Positions 18,106-25,760 of a stretch of DNA of 64,000 nt are shown one piece after another. Every line of letters starts with the position of its first letter. Positions within the stretch are counted from its first letter, which is position 1. The translations under genes and the position numbers were made by a program. Below the pieces are notes generated by a model that worked only from the letters and a program-made list of their open reading frames with translations, had not been told where the DNA came from and ran no database searches. This DNA comes from Secundilactobacillus kimchicus JCM 15530 (GTDB lineage: Bacteria; Bacillota; Bacilli; Lactobacillales; Lactobacillaceae): positions 62,001-126,000 of the forward strand of contig NZ_AZCX01000001.1 of assembly GCF_001433995.1 (NCBI RefSeq), read 5' to 3'.

Positions 18106-19296
18106 ATGTCAAATGCATCTGCAAAACCAACAAGCCGGTTTAACGCTTATATGGCACTGACCATGGCAACAATTGCTATGATTGTTTGTTTTATGGCTTG
18201 GTCCAACTTTGCACCACTCGCAGGTCAAGTTGCGACTATGTTTCATCTAAGCGTGTCTGAACGGACACTGCTGCTGGCAACCCCTGTCTTGCTTGGTTCT
18301 ATTTTACGAATTCCCATGGGCATTTTTAGTGATAAATACGGTGGCAAAAAGGTCTATATCTTATTAATGATTTTTATTTTAATTCCCTTATTTATGATTA
18401 CTAAGGTCCATACTTTTGGCATGTTGCTGGTGGCCGCCTTGTTTGTTGGAATGGCCGGAACGTCCTTTGCTGTTGGTGTTTCATACGCTAGTGCCTGGTT
18501 CCCAGCAGAAAAGCAAGGATTAGCCCTTGGAATCGTGGCTATGGGAAACATGGGGAATGCTGTCGCAGCCTTAACTTTACCGTGGATTTCCAAAAGCCAA
18601 GGGTTTAACATGGTGTACTATACGTTAATGATTCTCACGGTCATCATGATTGTTCTATTTGCGATTTTCTGCCGAGAAATGCCGGTCGATAAGAGCAAGA
18701 CGATGCTTGGCGCGCTATCAGTAGTCAAGGAAAGTAGTACTTGGTACTTGTCGTTATTCTATTTCTTAACTTTCGGCTTATTCGTCTCATTCAGTAACTT
18801 AACGCCGACCTTCTTAACGACGTTATTCGGTGTTGAGCAGATTCAGGCGGGATTGTACGCTGCTTTGTTTGGTTTCATCTGTACCATTATTCGTCCGGTA
18901 GGTGGGGCATTAGCCGATCGCTATCGGCCGATGAGTATGCTACAGTGGGTTTTCATTGGCATTGCAGCCTTTGGCCTTCTGATTACTGTGACATTTCATA
19001 ACCAACCGCTCTTTATTGTTGGGATTGTTGGCGTTGGTCTTGTTGCTGGATTTGGTAACGGGGTTATTTTTAAGATGGTGCCGTACGTTTCAAAAGGAAA
19101 CACTGGTGCGGTCACTGGGTTTGTTGGGGCAGTCGGTGGCCTAGGTGGCTTTTTCCCACCATTGGTCATCGGGTGGATCCAATCAGCAACGGGCAGCTAC
19201 CAATTGGGGATTATTTTACTGGTGGTGACGGCTATAATTTGCTGGTATGCCCTTTGGCGTCACTTTATTCATGGCGACGTTCACATTGTTCAATAA
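18106..19296 (+). CDS. narK: NarK-type nitrate/nitrite transporter (MFS)
   Basis: A 396-residue major facilitator with about 12 hydrophobic segments. The N-terminal half has the MFS loop-2-like motif GIFSDKYGGKKVY and the nitrate-signature glycine-rich FVGMAGTSFAVGVSYASAW. The C-terminal half has the partner GFGNGVIFKMVPY. These two glycine-rich motifs identify the NarK/NarU/NRT2 group. It probably takes up nitrate and exports nitrite for NarGHI. It is inside the moa operon, 4 bp after moaA. Confidence 0.93.
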   Translation: MSNASAKPTSRFNAYMALTMATIAMIVCFMAWSNFAPLAGQVATMFHLSVSERTLLLATPVLLGSILRIPMGIFSDKYGGKKVYILLMIFILIPLFMITKVHTFGMLLVAALFVGMAGTSFAVGVSYASAWFPAEKQGLALGIVAMGNMGNAVAALTLPWISKSQGFNMVYYTLMILTVIMIVLFAIFCREMPVDKSKTMLGALSVVKESSTWYLSLFYFLTFGLFVSFSNLTPTFLTTLFGVEQIQAGLYAALFGFICTIIRPVGGALADRYRPMSMLQWVFIGIAAFGLLITVTFHNQPLFIVGIVGVGLVAGFGNGVIFKMVPYVSKGNTGAVTGFVGAVGGLGGFFPPLVIGWIQSATGSYQLGIILLVVTAIICWYALWRHFIHGDVHIVQ

Positions 19297-19319
19297 TGAG
19301 TTGACAGCGGAGGTTTATT

Positions 19320-19619
19320 ATGGAAATATTGACAACAAATCCCGAAGTGACTTCGGGACCAGATCCAATGTTATCGCGGCGCCATCTGAACATTACCCAC
19401 CTTGTGGTGCCACAGGGCAGTGAAATCAAGCGTCATCGATCGCTGATGACGGTCACGGTCGTGGCAATTAAGGGTGAAATTGAATTTCATACGGATGATG
19501 ACGTGACTGTCTTGACCCCGGGGAAGGCAGTCGTGATGGCACCAGGCGAGTTTCATTGGCTACTCGCGCCGAACGACAATGGTGAAGTCATTGTCGTTCA
19601 TGGTGTGCTAGCCGAATAA
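19320..19619 (+). CDS. Small cupin-domain protein
   Basis: A 99-residue single-domain cupin (segments KRHRSLMTVTVVAIKGEIEFHTDD and PGKAVVMAPGEFHWLLAP) with several His and Glu that could bind a metal. No enzymatic function can be assigned. Its place between narK and a MIP18-like gene suggests a role in nitrate metabolism, perhaps sensing or handling a metal or oxyanion, but this is inference. Confidence 0.8.
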   Translation: MEILTTNPEVTSGPDPMLSRRHLNITHLVVPQGSEIKRHRSLMTVTVVAIKGEIEFHTDDDVTVLTPGKAVVMAPGEFHWLLAPNDNGEVIVVHGVLAE

Positions 19620-19646
19620 GTGATAGATGAATTGGAGGGTCGGTAG

Positions 19647-19979
19647 ATGGCAGAACAACTTGGCGAACGTTTTTCGCCCATTGAAGATAAGGTGATGACG
19701 TCCTTAGAAGACGTCATTGATCCAGAACTTGGGATTGATATGGTGAACTTAGGCTTAATCTACGACATCAACGTTGATGATGATGGGAACTGTATTGTGA
19801 CCATGACCCTGACAACCATGGGTTGCCCGCTTGGGAACCTATTATCTGATCAGATTACCAAGTCGGTATTAGCTGTTGAGGGCGTCACGAGTTGCGATAT
19901 TAATTTAGTCTGGGAACCGGCGTGGGATATGAGTATGATGAGTCGGTTTGCGAAAGTGGCTCTCGGAATTCACGGTTAA
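19647..19979 (+). CDS. MIP18/SufT-like (DUF59) Fe-S maturation protein
   Basis: A 110-residue DUF59 protein. The family core VIDPELGIDMVNLGLIYDI is clear, as is TTMGCPLGNLL with its conserved Cys. The family helps target Fe-S clusters to apoproteins (SufT, PaaD, CIA2). Next to Moco and nitrate reductase genes it may serve NarG/NarH or MoaA (inference). Confidence 0.88.
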   Translation: MAEQLGERFSPIEDKVMTSLEDVIDPELGIDMVNLGLIYDINVDDDGNCIVTMTLTTMGCPLGNLLSDQITKSVLAVEGVTSCDINLVWEPAWDMSMMSRFAKVALGIHG

Positions 19980-20007
19980 TCGGAATTGAAGGAATGGACT
20001 GATTGGA

Positions 20008-20904
20008 ATGGACATCAAAAAATTTGTCGATCGACGCAAAGCCCTACGACTTTCACAGGTTAAGTTGAGTGACGGGATTTGTACCCAAGCGACGCTCAGT
20101 AAATTTGAACGTAACGGTCACGTCCCGTCCTTGACGATCCTAGACCAACTGTGCAGTCGCTTAGGGTTGACCGTTGACGAGTTGAACCAAGTGGCCACGA
20201 CGAGTGTGACTCACATTCGGGAACAGCTAGATGCGATCGAAAGGGAACTGATGATGGAAAACTATCAGCAGGTCTTAGCGGCGTTAAATAAAATTGAGGC
20301 CACCGAAATTGATGCAATTCCATTGCAAATGCAGTTCTATTACTTGCGTGGTATTTTGAGGTCACTCATCAATCGAGAGCCAGATGAGGTTTTATTTGAT
20401 TTTTCCCGAATTTTAAATGAATTGGATGAAAATCATGAGACTATCTTTACCCAGCTCGCATATGTTGGATCTGGTGTGATGTACAGTCGCCGCAATCAGC
20501 TCGACCGAGCTGAATTTTACTTTAAAAAAACCCGAAAGTTTGTTAGGGCGACGCTGGCTGCGAACGCCTCACCTCAAAAGGGAAATACTTATTTGCGGTT
20601 GCTGACCATTCTTTTTTACACGGCGCAATATGACGCCGCAAAAAAAGATTATTCCAGTAGCAACCAACTCATCACCGATGGCATTGCCCTCTGTTCTGAG
20701 AAACACGTGACTTACTACTTACCGCGGCTTAAACTCCTGGCAGCTCAAAATGCCATTGAGTCTGGCGCGCAGGCCGAGCGAGTGACTCAATTGATGAACG
20801 AAGCACTTGCTTTTGCCCGCATTAACCAAAATGAAGTCGTGGAATTGCAGGTGGCTGCGTTGAGAAAACGTTTCGCGGCGATGATGAAGCAACAAAACGA
20901 TTAA
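20008..20904 (+). CDS. Rgg-like XRE regulator with TPR-type C-terminal domain
   Basis: A 298-residue protein. The N-terminal helix-turn-helix (about 8-62, KLSDGICTQATLSKFERNG) is of the XRE class. The remainder is all-helical with TPR-like repeats, as in Rgg/PlcR-type peptide-responsive regulators. It is the last gene of the moaE operon and ends at a bidirectional terminator. Its target is unknown. The inverted repeat at 23174-23194 is one candidate. Confidence 0.82.
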   Translation: MDIKKFVDRRKALRLSQVKLSDGICTQATLSKFERNGHVPSLTILDQLCSRLGLTVDELNQVATTSVTHIREQLDAIERELMMENYQQVLAALNKIEATEIDAIPLQMQFYYLRGILRSLINREPDEVLFDFSRILNELDENHETIFTQLAYVGSGVMYSRRNQLDRAEFYFKKTRKFVRATLAANASPQKGNTYLRLLTILFYTAQYDAAKKDYSSSNQLITDGIALCSEKHVTYYLPRLKLLAAQNAIESGAQAERVTQLMNEALAFARINQNEVVELQVAALRKRFAAMMKQQND

Positions 20905-20934
20905 CTGACAGGGATGGTCTTAGCCTAGTCAGTA

Positions 20935-20982
20935 AAAAAACGCTTGAAAAATCCTCGATATAGGGTTTTTCAAGCGTTTTTT
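20935..20982. terminator. Bidirectional terminator between the moa operon and the unknown operon
   Basis: A stem AAAAAACGCTTGAAAAA with CC pairs with GGTTTTTCAAGCGTTTTTT around an AU-rich loop. It separates convergent transcription units. Confidence 0.88.
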
Positions 20983-20985
20983 GGT

Positions 20986-21879
20986 TTATTCACCTTTGAC
21001 CTCGGCCATTATAGCGGTCAATAAGCCGGTTAATTGCGATTTGACCAGGTCATCTGACAATCCAAGACCGTCCAACTCAGCCTGGTTAATCAACTCAGCC
21101 GCTATTTCTAACGCTGGTTTTTCCCCTGACTGGAGGACGAGGGCTTGAGTAGTGATGAGTTGTTCGTTTGTTGGTTTGCTTGATTGATTAAACAGGCGGT
21201 GAAAATAGTCTGGCTCGGCTTCGACTGCGAAGAGGAGGGGGAGTGTGTAGTTACCGGTGAGTAGCTGCTGTTGAAACGACGCAACCTGGTTTGTCGCCTG
21301 CACATCATCGAGAATGGCTTGCGCAACGCCTAAGCTTTCGCCAATTGCCATTGTCAAATCGGTGACAGTAGCTGGTGTTTGATGCGTCCTAGTCGTTAGG
21401 AAACATGTCAGCGCAGCTAATTGGCCAAATCGAGATTTACTGTCATTCAGATAATCGGCGACCCGCATTCGTTGATTAAAGTTTAACGTGAGTCGGTCAA
21501 GGTTTCCCAGCCAAATTTTTTCGATATCGGCTTCGGCAGTCCGGCAGGCTGCTGGTGCCAACTGCGACTGATTTAATAGCTGATGAGCACGGCCAGTGAC
21601 CATTTGAGCGGCGTACGCATTGGCATGAGCCATTGCAACCTCGCTGACGGTTAAAGGCTTGGGACGAAACGTCGGTGGGTTGAGCGCTATCGCGAGATCA
21701 ATGAGTTCAGGAACCACCCCAAGACGGGCGTCAGTTGTTGCCGGATAAAGGTTAAACAGCCGCTGTCTTAATAAGCGCGCCGACGTTGCCGGAACCAGTC
21801 CGATGACCGCCTGCACGCGTTGCGGTAATTGGTTAATTTGGGTGGTTAGTTCAGCCATGAATGGCGATGTGTCAGTCAT
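20986..21879 (-). CDS. Degenerate trans-prenyl-diphosphate-synthase-like protein
   Basis: A 297-residue soluble helical protein. The C-terminal half keeps the order of polyprenyl synthases: SRFGQLAALTCFL, then GESLGVAQAILDDVQ (second Asp-rich region, only DD kept) and LLTGNYTLPLLFA (compare the family GDL..G..TLPLL). The first DDxxD motif is absent from the expected place. It is therefore either inactive, a regulatory subunit, or a partner resembling the small subunit of two-component heptaprenyl synthases. The start at 21879 follows CAGGAAG. It is third in the operon with two unknown genes, overlapping the preceding gene by 8 nt. A link to the menaquinone side chain is attractive but unproven. 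Confidence 0.6.
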   Translation of the reverse strand: MTDTSPFMAELTTQINQLPQRVQAVIGLVPATSARLLRQRLFNLYPATTDARLGVVPELIDLAIALNPPTFRPKPLTVSEVAMAHANAYAAQMVTGRAHQLLNQSQLAPAACRTAEADIEKIWLGNLDRLTLNFNQRMRVADYLNDSKSRFGQLAALTCFLTTRTHQTPATVTDLTMAIGESLGVAQAILDDVQATNQVASFQQQLLTGNYTLPLLFAVEAEPDYFHRLFNQSSKPTNEQLITTQALVLQSGEKPALEIAAELINQAELDGLGLSDDLVKSQLTGLLTAIMAEVKGE

Positions 21880-22873
21880 GGCTGACGCTTCCTGACACGT
21901 TAAATTTATCGATCTCAGCGGAGAATTGCTCAGCAACTGGAATAAAAATATCTGAGAAATAACGGGTCATATCCACTTTTTGCTTGGGATCTTCGAGCAC
22001 GTTTTGAGATCGCTGGAAGGCGTCATTTCGCATATTAATAATCATCAATTTCTTTTGATGCCGGAGGTGTTTGACCATTTTATCGCCCGCTGGATTTGCC
22101 TGGTATTTCTCAATAAAGTAGTACATGATTTCGTAGAAGGTGTTGTCAAGGACCCAAAACAGGGTGTTTCGTAAGACGCGATCGTTCATGACCTGAGCAA
22201 ATAATTGATCACCTATAATCTCATGGGTGCTAAAACCAGCAGCAGACATCACGATGTTTTGCACTTCATGCATGTCGGCCATAAAATGACTAAAGTGCTT
22301 TAAATCAGCATCTTTTAATTCGTAGCCCAACTGTGCTTTCCGGTGGGCAGAATCCATTGCCGAAAAATTGTTAAAATACTCTTGCTGAACATCTTGGCTA
22401 TCCGTGATGAGATCGCGTTCCAAATTTTGTAAAATAGCCAGGTTTTCGGCTAGGTAACTTTTGACGACCATCCAGATCGCCGTAAAATGATTGTTAAATT
22501 GGTCAAACAACTCATCGGTTGTCCCTACAATTTCTTTTTTGACCGCTGCATCGTCAGTATGAGCTGAAAATTGAACCACCATTGGGATACCAGTCGCCTG
22601 TGATGTGAGACCCGTGGTTTTACGACGCTCATTTTCATAGGCCTTTAGCTCATCAAGACTTAATAACCCCAATGGCATGACATTAATTTCGCCATTAGTG
22701 GTCATGATTTGCAGCGAAAAGGGCGTGTCAGCATGCTGATTCATGACAAATGATTTTAACGTTTCTAGTAATTTTGATCGGGTGCCTAAGTCATCCTCAG
22801 GATCCGCATAGAAACCGGACGTATATATAGCGACGTTATCATATTTAGTCGCTAATTGCTGTTTAATATCCAT
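21872..22873 (-). CDS. Conserved-looking protein of unknown function in the nitrate regulon
   Basis: A 333-residue soluble protein with no signal peptide or membrane segment. It is rich in acidic and helical segments (for example YFNNFSAMDSAHRKAQLGYEL and FWVLDNTFYEIMYYFIEKY) and has no cysteine. I do not recognise the family. The ATG at 22873 is chosen because AGGAGG is 5 nt upstream. It overlaps both neighbours (11 nt upstream, 8 nt downstream), so the three products are probably made together. Confidence 0.8.
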   Translation of the reverse strand: MDIKQQLATKYDNVAIYTSGFYADPEDDLGTRSKLLETLKSFVMNQHADTPFSLQIMTTNGEINVMPLGLLSLDELKAYENERRKTTGLTSQATGIPMVVQFSAHTDDAAVKKEIVGTTDELFDQFNNHFTAIWMVVKSYLAENLAILQNLERDLITDSQDVQQEYFNNFSAMDSAHRKAQLGYELKDADLKHFSHFMADMHEVQNIVMSAAGFSTHEIIGDQLFAQVMNDRVLRNTLFWVLDNTFYEIMYYFIEKYQANPAGDKMVKHLRHQKKLMIINMRNDAFQRSQNVLEDPKQKVDMTRYFSDIFIPVAEQFSAEIDKFNVSGSVSHD

Positions 22874-23156
22874 GATTTCCTCCTGATGTTTCAGTTGATG
22901 GACCACCGGCCAGCTCTCGCAGCTTCGCTTCTCCCAAGTCAGTCAACTTTGCTTGAGTGAGGTCGAGGCTCGCTAGCCGATTGGAATAATTGGCATCGAG
23001 GACCGCGTTTTCGAGATAGCCGCTAGTTGTTGCCAGTTCAGCCGTCTGGTAAAGCATTGAACCGGGATTAATCTGGCGGCCTTGGTGGAACCGGTGGGTC
23101 GCGACATCACGCAAAATCCCCAATAATTCTTCGTCTTGGCTAACATTATGTGCCAT
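22863..23156 (-). CDS. Small unknown protein, first gene of a three-gene operon
   Basis: A 97-residue protein preceded by GAGAGGAG and read from a promoter of the shared nitrate type. The C-terminal half (AKLTDLGEAKLRELAG) resembles the end of small winged-helix proteins, but the match is too weak for a call. It has no cysteines or membrane helix and ends in a flexible Gly/Ser/Thr tail. It overlaps the next gene by 11 nt. Confidence 0.75.
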   Translation of the reverse strand: MAHNVSQDEELLGILRDVATHRFHQGRQINPGSMLYQTAELATTSGYLENAVLDANYSNRLASLDLTQAKLTDLGEAKLRELAGGPSTETSGGNHGY

Positions 23157-23173
23157 GGTGATGCTCCTCTCTA

Positions 23174-23194
23174 AAACTGGATTATCACCAGTTT
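23174..23194. repeat. Perfect inverted repeat over the start site of the unknown operon
   Basis: AAACTGG-N7-CCAGTTT. It overlaps the -10 (23190-23195) and the expected transcription start, 18 bp before the first ATG. This is the classic position of a repressor operator. Confidence 0.6.
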
Positions 23195-23224
23195 AACAGG
23201 GGGGCCAACAAAGAACTATTGGGG
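23190..23224 (-). promoter_or_regulatory. Nitrate-regulon-type promoter of the unknown three-gene operon
   Basis: On the minus strand: CCCCAATA (plus 23217-23224), 18 bp, then TGT-TAAACT (hexamer plus 23190-23195). The layout is the same as at the moeB and flavodoxin promoters. Confidence 0.7.
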
Positions 23225-23251
23225 ATTTTACTATATTCAACTGATTACTTG

Positions 23252-23905
23252 TTATAAATCAATCAGGTTGTGGTGAATCGCATACCGAACCAGATCAGCT
23301 CGGGTCGTCAGGGTGAGTTTTCGCATAATGTTGGCTTTATGAGCCTCGACCGTTTTTGTTGAAATAAACAGTTGACTCGCAATTTCCTTGTTAGAATACC
23401 CGAGCGCAATGAGCGGGAAAACTTCACGCTCTCGCTTCGATAGGCCGTTATACCCCTTCAGGTTAACGTCAACACCATCGGAGTTAATTTCTTGTACGTC
23501 CGTTTTAGTTAACATGATATTGTCGTCAATGTAGTTTTCGCCGTTGGAAAGGGCCTGTAGTCCTTTGATAAGTTCCACATCGGAGGAGGATTTTAAGATG
23601 TACGACATTGCACCATTATGAATTGATTTATTGATGTATTCCTGTTCCTCATGCATGGATAGAATGAGAATGCGGACATCGGGGTACTTTTCGTGAATCC
23701 GCTGGGTGGTGATGAGACCACTCTCACCGGGTGGCATACTGAGATCCATGATTAAAATGTCAATGCCACCTTGCTCAACTCGTAGGTAAGTATCTGTTCC
23801 GTTAGCCTCCTCATCGACCACGGTAAAGTTAGGTTGCTGATTCACAAGATAAGACAGACCTGACCGTACGACGGCATGGTCGTCTGCGATAAGTACGTTA
23901 TACAT
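23252..23905 (-). CDS. nreC: NarL/FixJ-family response regulator NreC
   Basis: A 217-residue regulator. The receiver domain (1-120) has the acidic pair Asp8-Asp9, the phosphoacceptor Asp54 (IMDLSMPPG) and the Lys of ILKSS. The C-terminal LuxR-type helix-turn-helix (about 150-210) contains LSKREREVFPLIALGYSNKEIA. It is the third gene of nreA-nreB-nreC, the staphylococcal order, 14 bp after nreB. Phosphorylated NreC activates nitrate reductase genes in staphylococci. It is the best candidate for binding the shared CCCYAATA elements here. Confidence 0.92.
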   Translation of the reverse strand: MYNVLIADDHAVVRSGLSYLVNQQPNFTVVDEEANGTDTYLRVEQGGIDILIMDLSMPPGESGLITTQRIHEKYPDVRILILSMHEEQEYINKSIHNGAMSYILKSSSDVELIKGLQALSNGENYIDDNIMLTKTDVQEINSDGVDVNLKGYNGLSKREREVFPLIALGYSNKEIASQLFISTKTVEAHKANIMRKLTLTTRADLVRYAIHHNLIDL

Positions 23906-23919
23906 ATTTGCGACTCCCT

Positions 23920-24948
23920 CTATGAAGTAGTAACCGGAAACTTTGCGGTTACTGTGGTCCCGTTCCCTGGATGGGACCGGATTGAAAATGCCCCGTTGAG
24001 CGCTTTAACGCGTTCGTTCATATTCATTAAGCCAAGCGAGCGACCATTGAATTGCTGGTGACTGGGAACGTCGAAGCCACTTCCGTCGTCCATCACTTCT
24101 AAATTAATGAAGTGTTCATGGGCAACTAATAAGACGTCAATTTCCGTCGCTTTTGCGTGCTTTAGTGCATTGTTGATTGACTCTTGCGCAATTCGGTACA
24201 GGACGCTTTGGACATCAGTTGATAGGTTATCGGTGTTGGCGTTTCCCGTGACTAAGATTGCAGTCCCAGAATTTTCCTCAAGGCGTTTTGCTAGCACACG
24301 AAGGGCGGGTAGGAGACCAAAGTTATCTAATACAGAAGGTCGAATATCCAGAGCCATTCCCTTTACTTCGGCTAACGTATCAGTGAGTTGGCCCTCAATG
24401 ACTTGGGTGATATGACGAATATCGTGGTCTGCGAGCTCACCCTCAGCTAATCGGCGAATCCCCATAATCGCCGAGTAAACCCCCTGAGCAATACTGTCAT
24501 GAAGGTCTTCGGAGATATGCTTTCGCTCCTCTTCGTGGGCCCGATTCACGTATTGATTAAGTTGTCGTTGCTGTGCAAGTTGGTCTAACCGCTCGATGGT
24601 CCCCCGGTTTTTAAGGGTCAGTGAAAAAACGTGATCAGTAGCGTCAATCACGTGATAAACCAGAAAATAGTTGAGCGGGTGGGGCATGTCAGAAGCCAGC
24701 GTTATCGGAATTGAAATTTCCTGCATTGAGTTTCGAATTGAACAGCTAAAACAGTTGTCCGTTGGCGTGAATTTTTGTTTGACAGACGCGTCGGCCACCT
24801 CAATGAGATAGGCCGGATCTAGGTTTAATTCAGTTTGCAGGTCCTGGGCAATCTGGTTGGCAACCACTAATTCGTCATCTTTAAAAATCATCACAGCATC
24901 AGTGGCTTCATCAAAATAGCGCTTAATCCAGTCTTTTGTTTCTAACAA
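23920..24948 (-). CDS. nreB: NreB-type oxygen-sensing histidine kinase
   Basis: A 342-residue cytoplasmic kinase with no membrane segment. The N-terminal PAS-like sensor (1-115) carries Cys66 and Cys69 (NCFSCS). The HisKA_3 dimerisation box ERKHISEDLHDSIAQG has His150, and the HATPase domain shows NNALKHAKA, DDGSGFD and GRSLGLMNM. The start is a TTG after GGAGG. In staphylococcal NreB four cysteines hold an O2-labile [4Fe-4S] cluster. This protein has only the two cysteines, so cluster binding must differ. It pairs with NreC downstream and NreA upstream. Confidence 0.9.
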   Translation of the reverse strand: MLETKDWIKRYFDEATDAVMIFKDDELVVANQIAQDLQTELNLDPAYLIEVADASVKQKFTPTDNCFSCSIRNSMQEISIPITLASDMPHPLNYFLVYHVIDATDHVFSLTLKNRGTIERLDQLAQQRQLNQYVNRAHEEERKHISEDLHDSIAQGVYSAIMGIRRLAEGELADHDIRHITQVIEGQLTDTLAEVKGMALDIRPSVLDNFGLLPALRVLAKRLEENSGTAILVTGNANTDNLSTDVQSVLYRIAQESINNALKHAKATEIDVLLVAHEHFINLEVMDDGSGFDVPSHQQFNGRSLGLMNMNERVKALNGAFSIRSHPGNGTTVTAKFPVTTS

Positions 24949-24971
24949 AAAGTCGGCCTCCCTTCACCAGA

Positions 24972-25406
24972 CTATTGTCTGAGGTATTGGGAGAGCCGAC
25001 GGGTGGTCTGTTCTGAGACTTTCTCGTCATGCCGATAACCGGCTAGAAGAACGCCGTTGACCTGTCGAGTCACTGAATCAACGAGGGGAACGGCAGCAGC
25101 ACTTGTGAGCGATTCAACTCGCGCGATTGGCGTGTACATCGCATCTGCAAATGAATAACACTGCAATTGATTCTTCCAAAACGGTTTACCAGTTCGCACA
25201 ACCAGCCCGGCAATTCCAATACCGCTTCTAAGGACAATTTTTCTGAATTGCTCGGATTGATTTCCGGCCACAAAGTACCATTTGATGTTGCGGGAAAAAT
25301 CGTCAGACTTTAGTGCTAGCCCCACAAAATCAAAGGTGTTGGTCTGGTATATATGGTTCACCAGTTCCTGATAGTTTAATTGGCCATCGTGATCTGCCAG
25401 AGTCAA
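24972..25406 (-). CDS. nreA: NreA-type nitrate-sensing GAF protein
   Basis: A 144-residue single GAF domain (segments GLALKSDDF, GIAGLVVRTGKPFW and SAAAVPLVDSVTRQVNGVLLAGY). NreA binds nitrate and controls NreB activity in staphylococci. An in-frame TTG at 25439 would give 11 more residues, but the GGGAGG ribosome binding site (about 25415-25420) lies after it and 8 nt before the TTG at 25406, which is therefore the likely start. It is first of nreABC. Confidence 0.85.
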   Translation of the reverse strand: MTLADHDGQLNYQELVNHIYQTNTFDFVGLALKSDDFSRNIKWYFVAGNQSEQFRKIVLRSGIGIAGLVVRTGKPFWKNQLQCYSFADAMYTPIARVESLTSAAAVPLVDSVTRQVNGVLLAGYRHDEKVSEQTTRRLSQYLRQ

Positions 25407-25460
25407 TTCTGTTTCCTCCCTAATAGTACCATTATTCAATAAGTTTGAAACCGTTTTTTT

Positions 25461-25484
25461 ATATAAAAAGGGGACTTTTTATAT
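25461..25484. repeat. AT-rich inverted repeat upstream of nreA
   Basis: ATATAAAAAG-GGGA-CTTTTTATAT is a perfect 10-bp stem with a 4-nt loop. There is no T-tract in the nreA direction, so it is not a normal terminator. It may be an operator or an RNA element. Confidence 0.5.
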
Positions 25485-25488
25485 TGAT

Positions 25489-25499
25489 TTGGAATATTT
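25489..25499. promoter_or_regulatory. TTGGAATATTT element upstream of nreABC
   Basis: An exact TTGGAATATTT on the plus strand, about 60 bp upstream of a candidate extended -10 (TGG-TACTAT, plus 25423-25428) for nreA. Confidence 0.45.
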
Positions 25500-25502
25500 T
25501 GG

Positions 25503-25760
25503 CTATTCGTTATAAGGGGCCGTCACATCCATTTTAAATTCTGGATCTAAAAACTGCCGGTAGTGATCATAATCCGATTGAATTGCCCGAATTTGAGCGT
25601 CCAGCCGGTCTAGTTTATCATCTTTTTCCAGTGAACGCATCTCTTCATTAACATCGGCCATGTCATTTTCCGCTACAGTACGGCGGATAGCTAGGTCGGT
25701 TAAGGCGATTTGAACGAGGCGTTGAAAGTCAGGTTCACTCATTTGGTCTTTGGTTTGCAT
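25503..25760 (-). CDS. Small coiled-coil-like protein in the Moco operon
   Basis: An 85-residue acidic, charged, probably helical protein (EEMRSLEKDDKLDRLDAQI) without cysteines or membrane segment. The ATG at 25760 follows GGAGGAAAA and lies inside the mobA end (26-nt overlap), so it is translated with mobA. I do not recognise it. It sits between mobA and nreA, which suggests a nitrate-reductase-linked role such as a chaperone or regulator (inference only). Confidence 0.75.
   Translation of the reverse strand: MQTKDQMSEPDFQRLVQIALTDLAIRRTVAENDMADVNEEMRSLEKDDKLDRLDAQIRAIQSDYDHYRQFLDPEFKMDVTAPYNE

Noticed and set aside
25415-25425. CCCTAATA-like sequence (TATTAGGG on the minus strand) at the nreA start as a sixth regulon site
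   Set aside because: It overlaps the nreA ribosome binding site, and no -10 lies 21 bp downstream in a useful direction, so it is better explained by translation.
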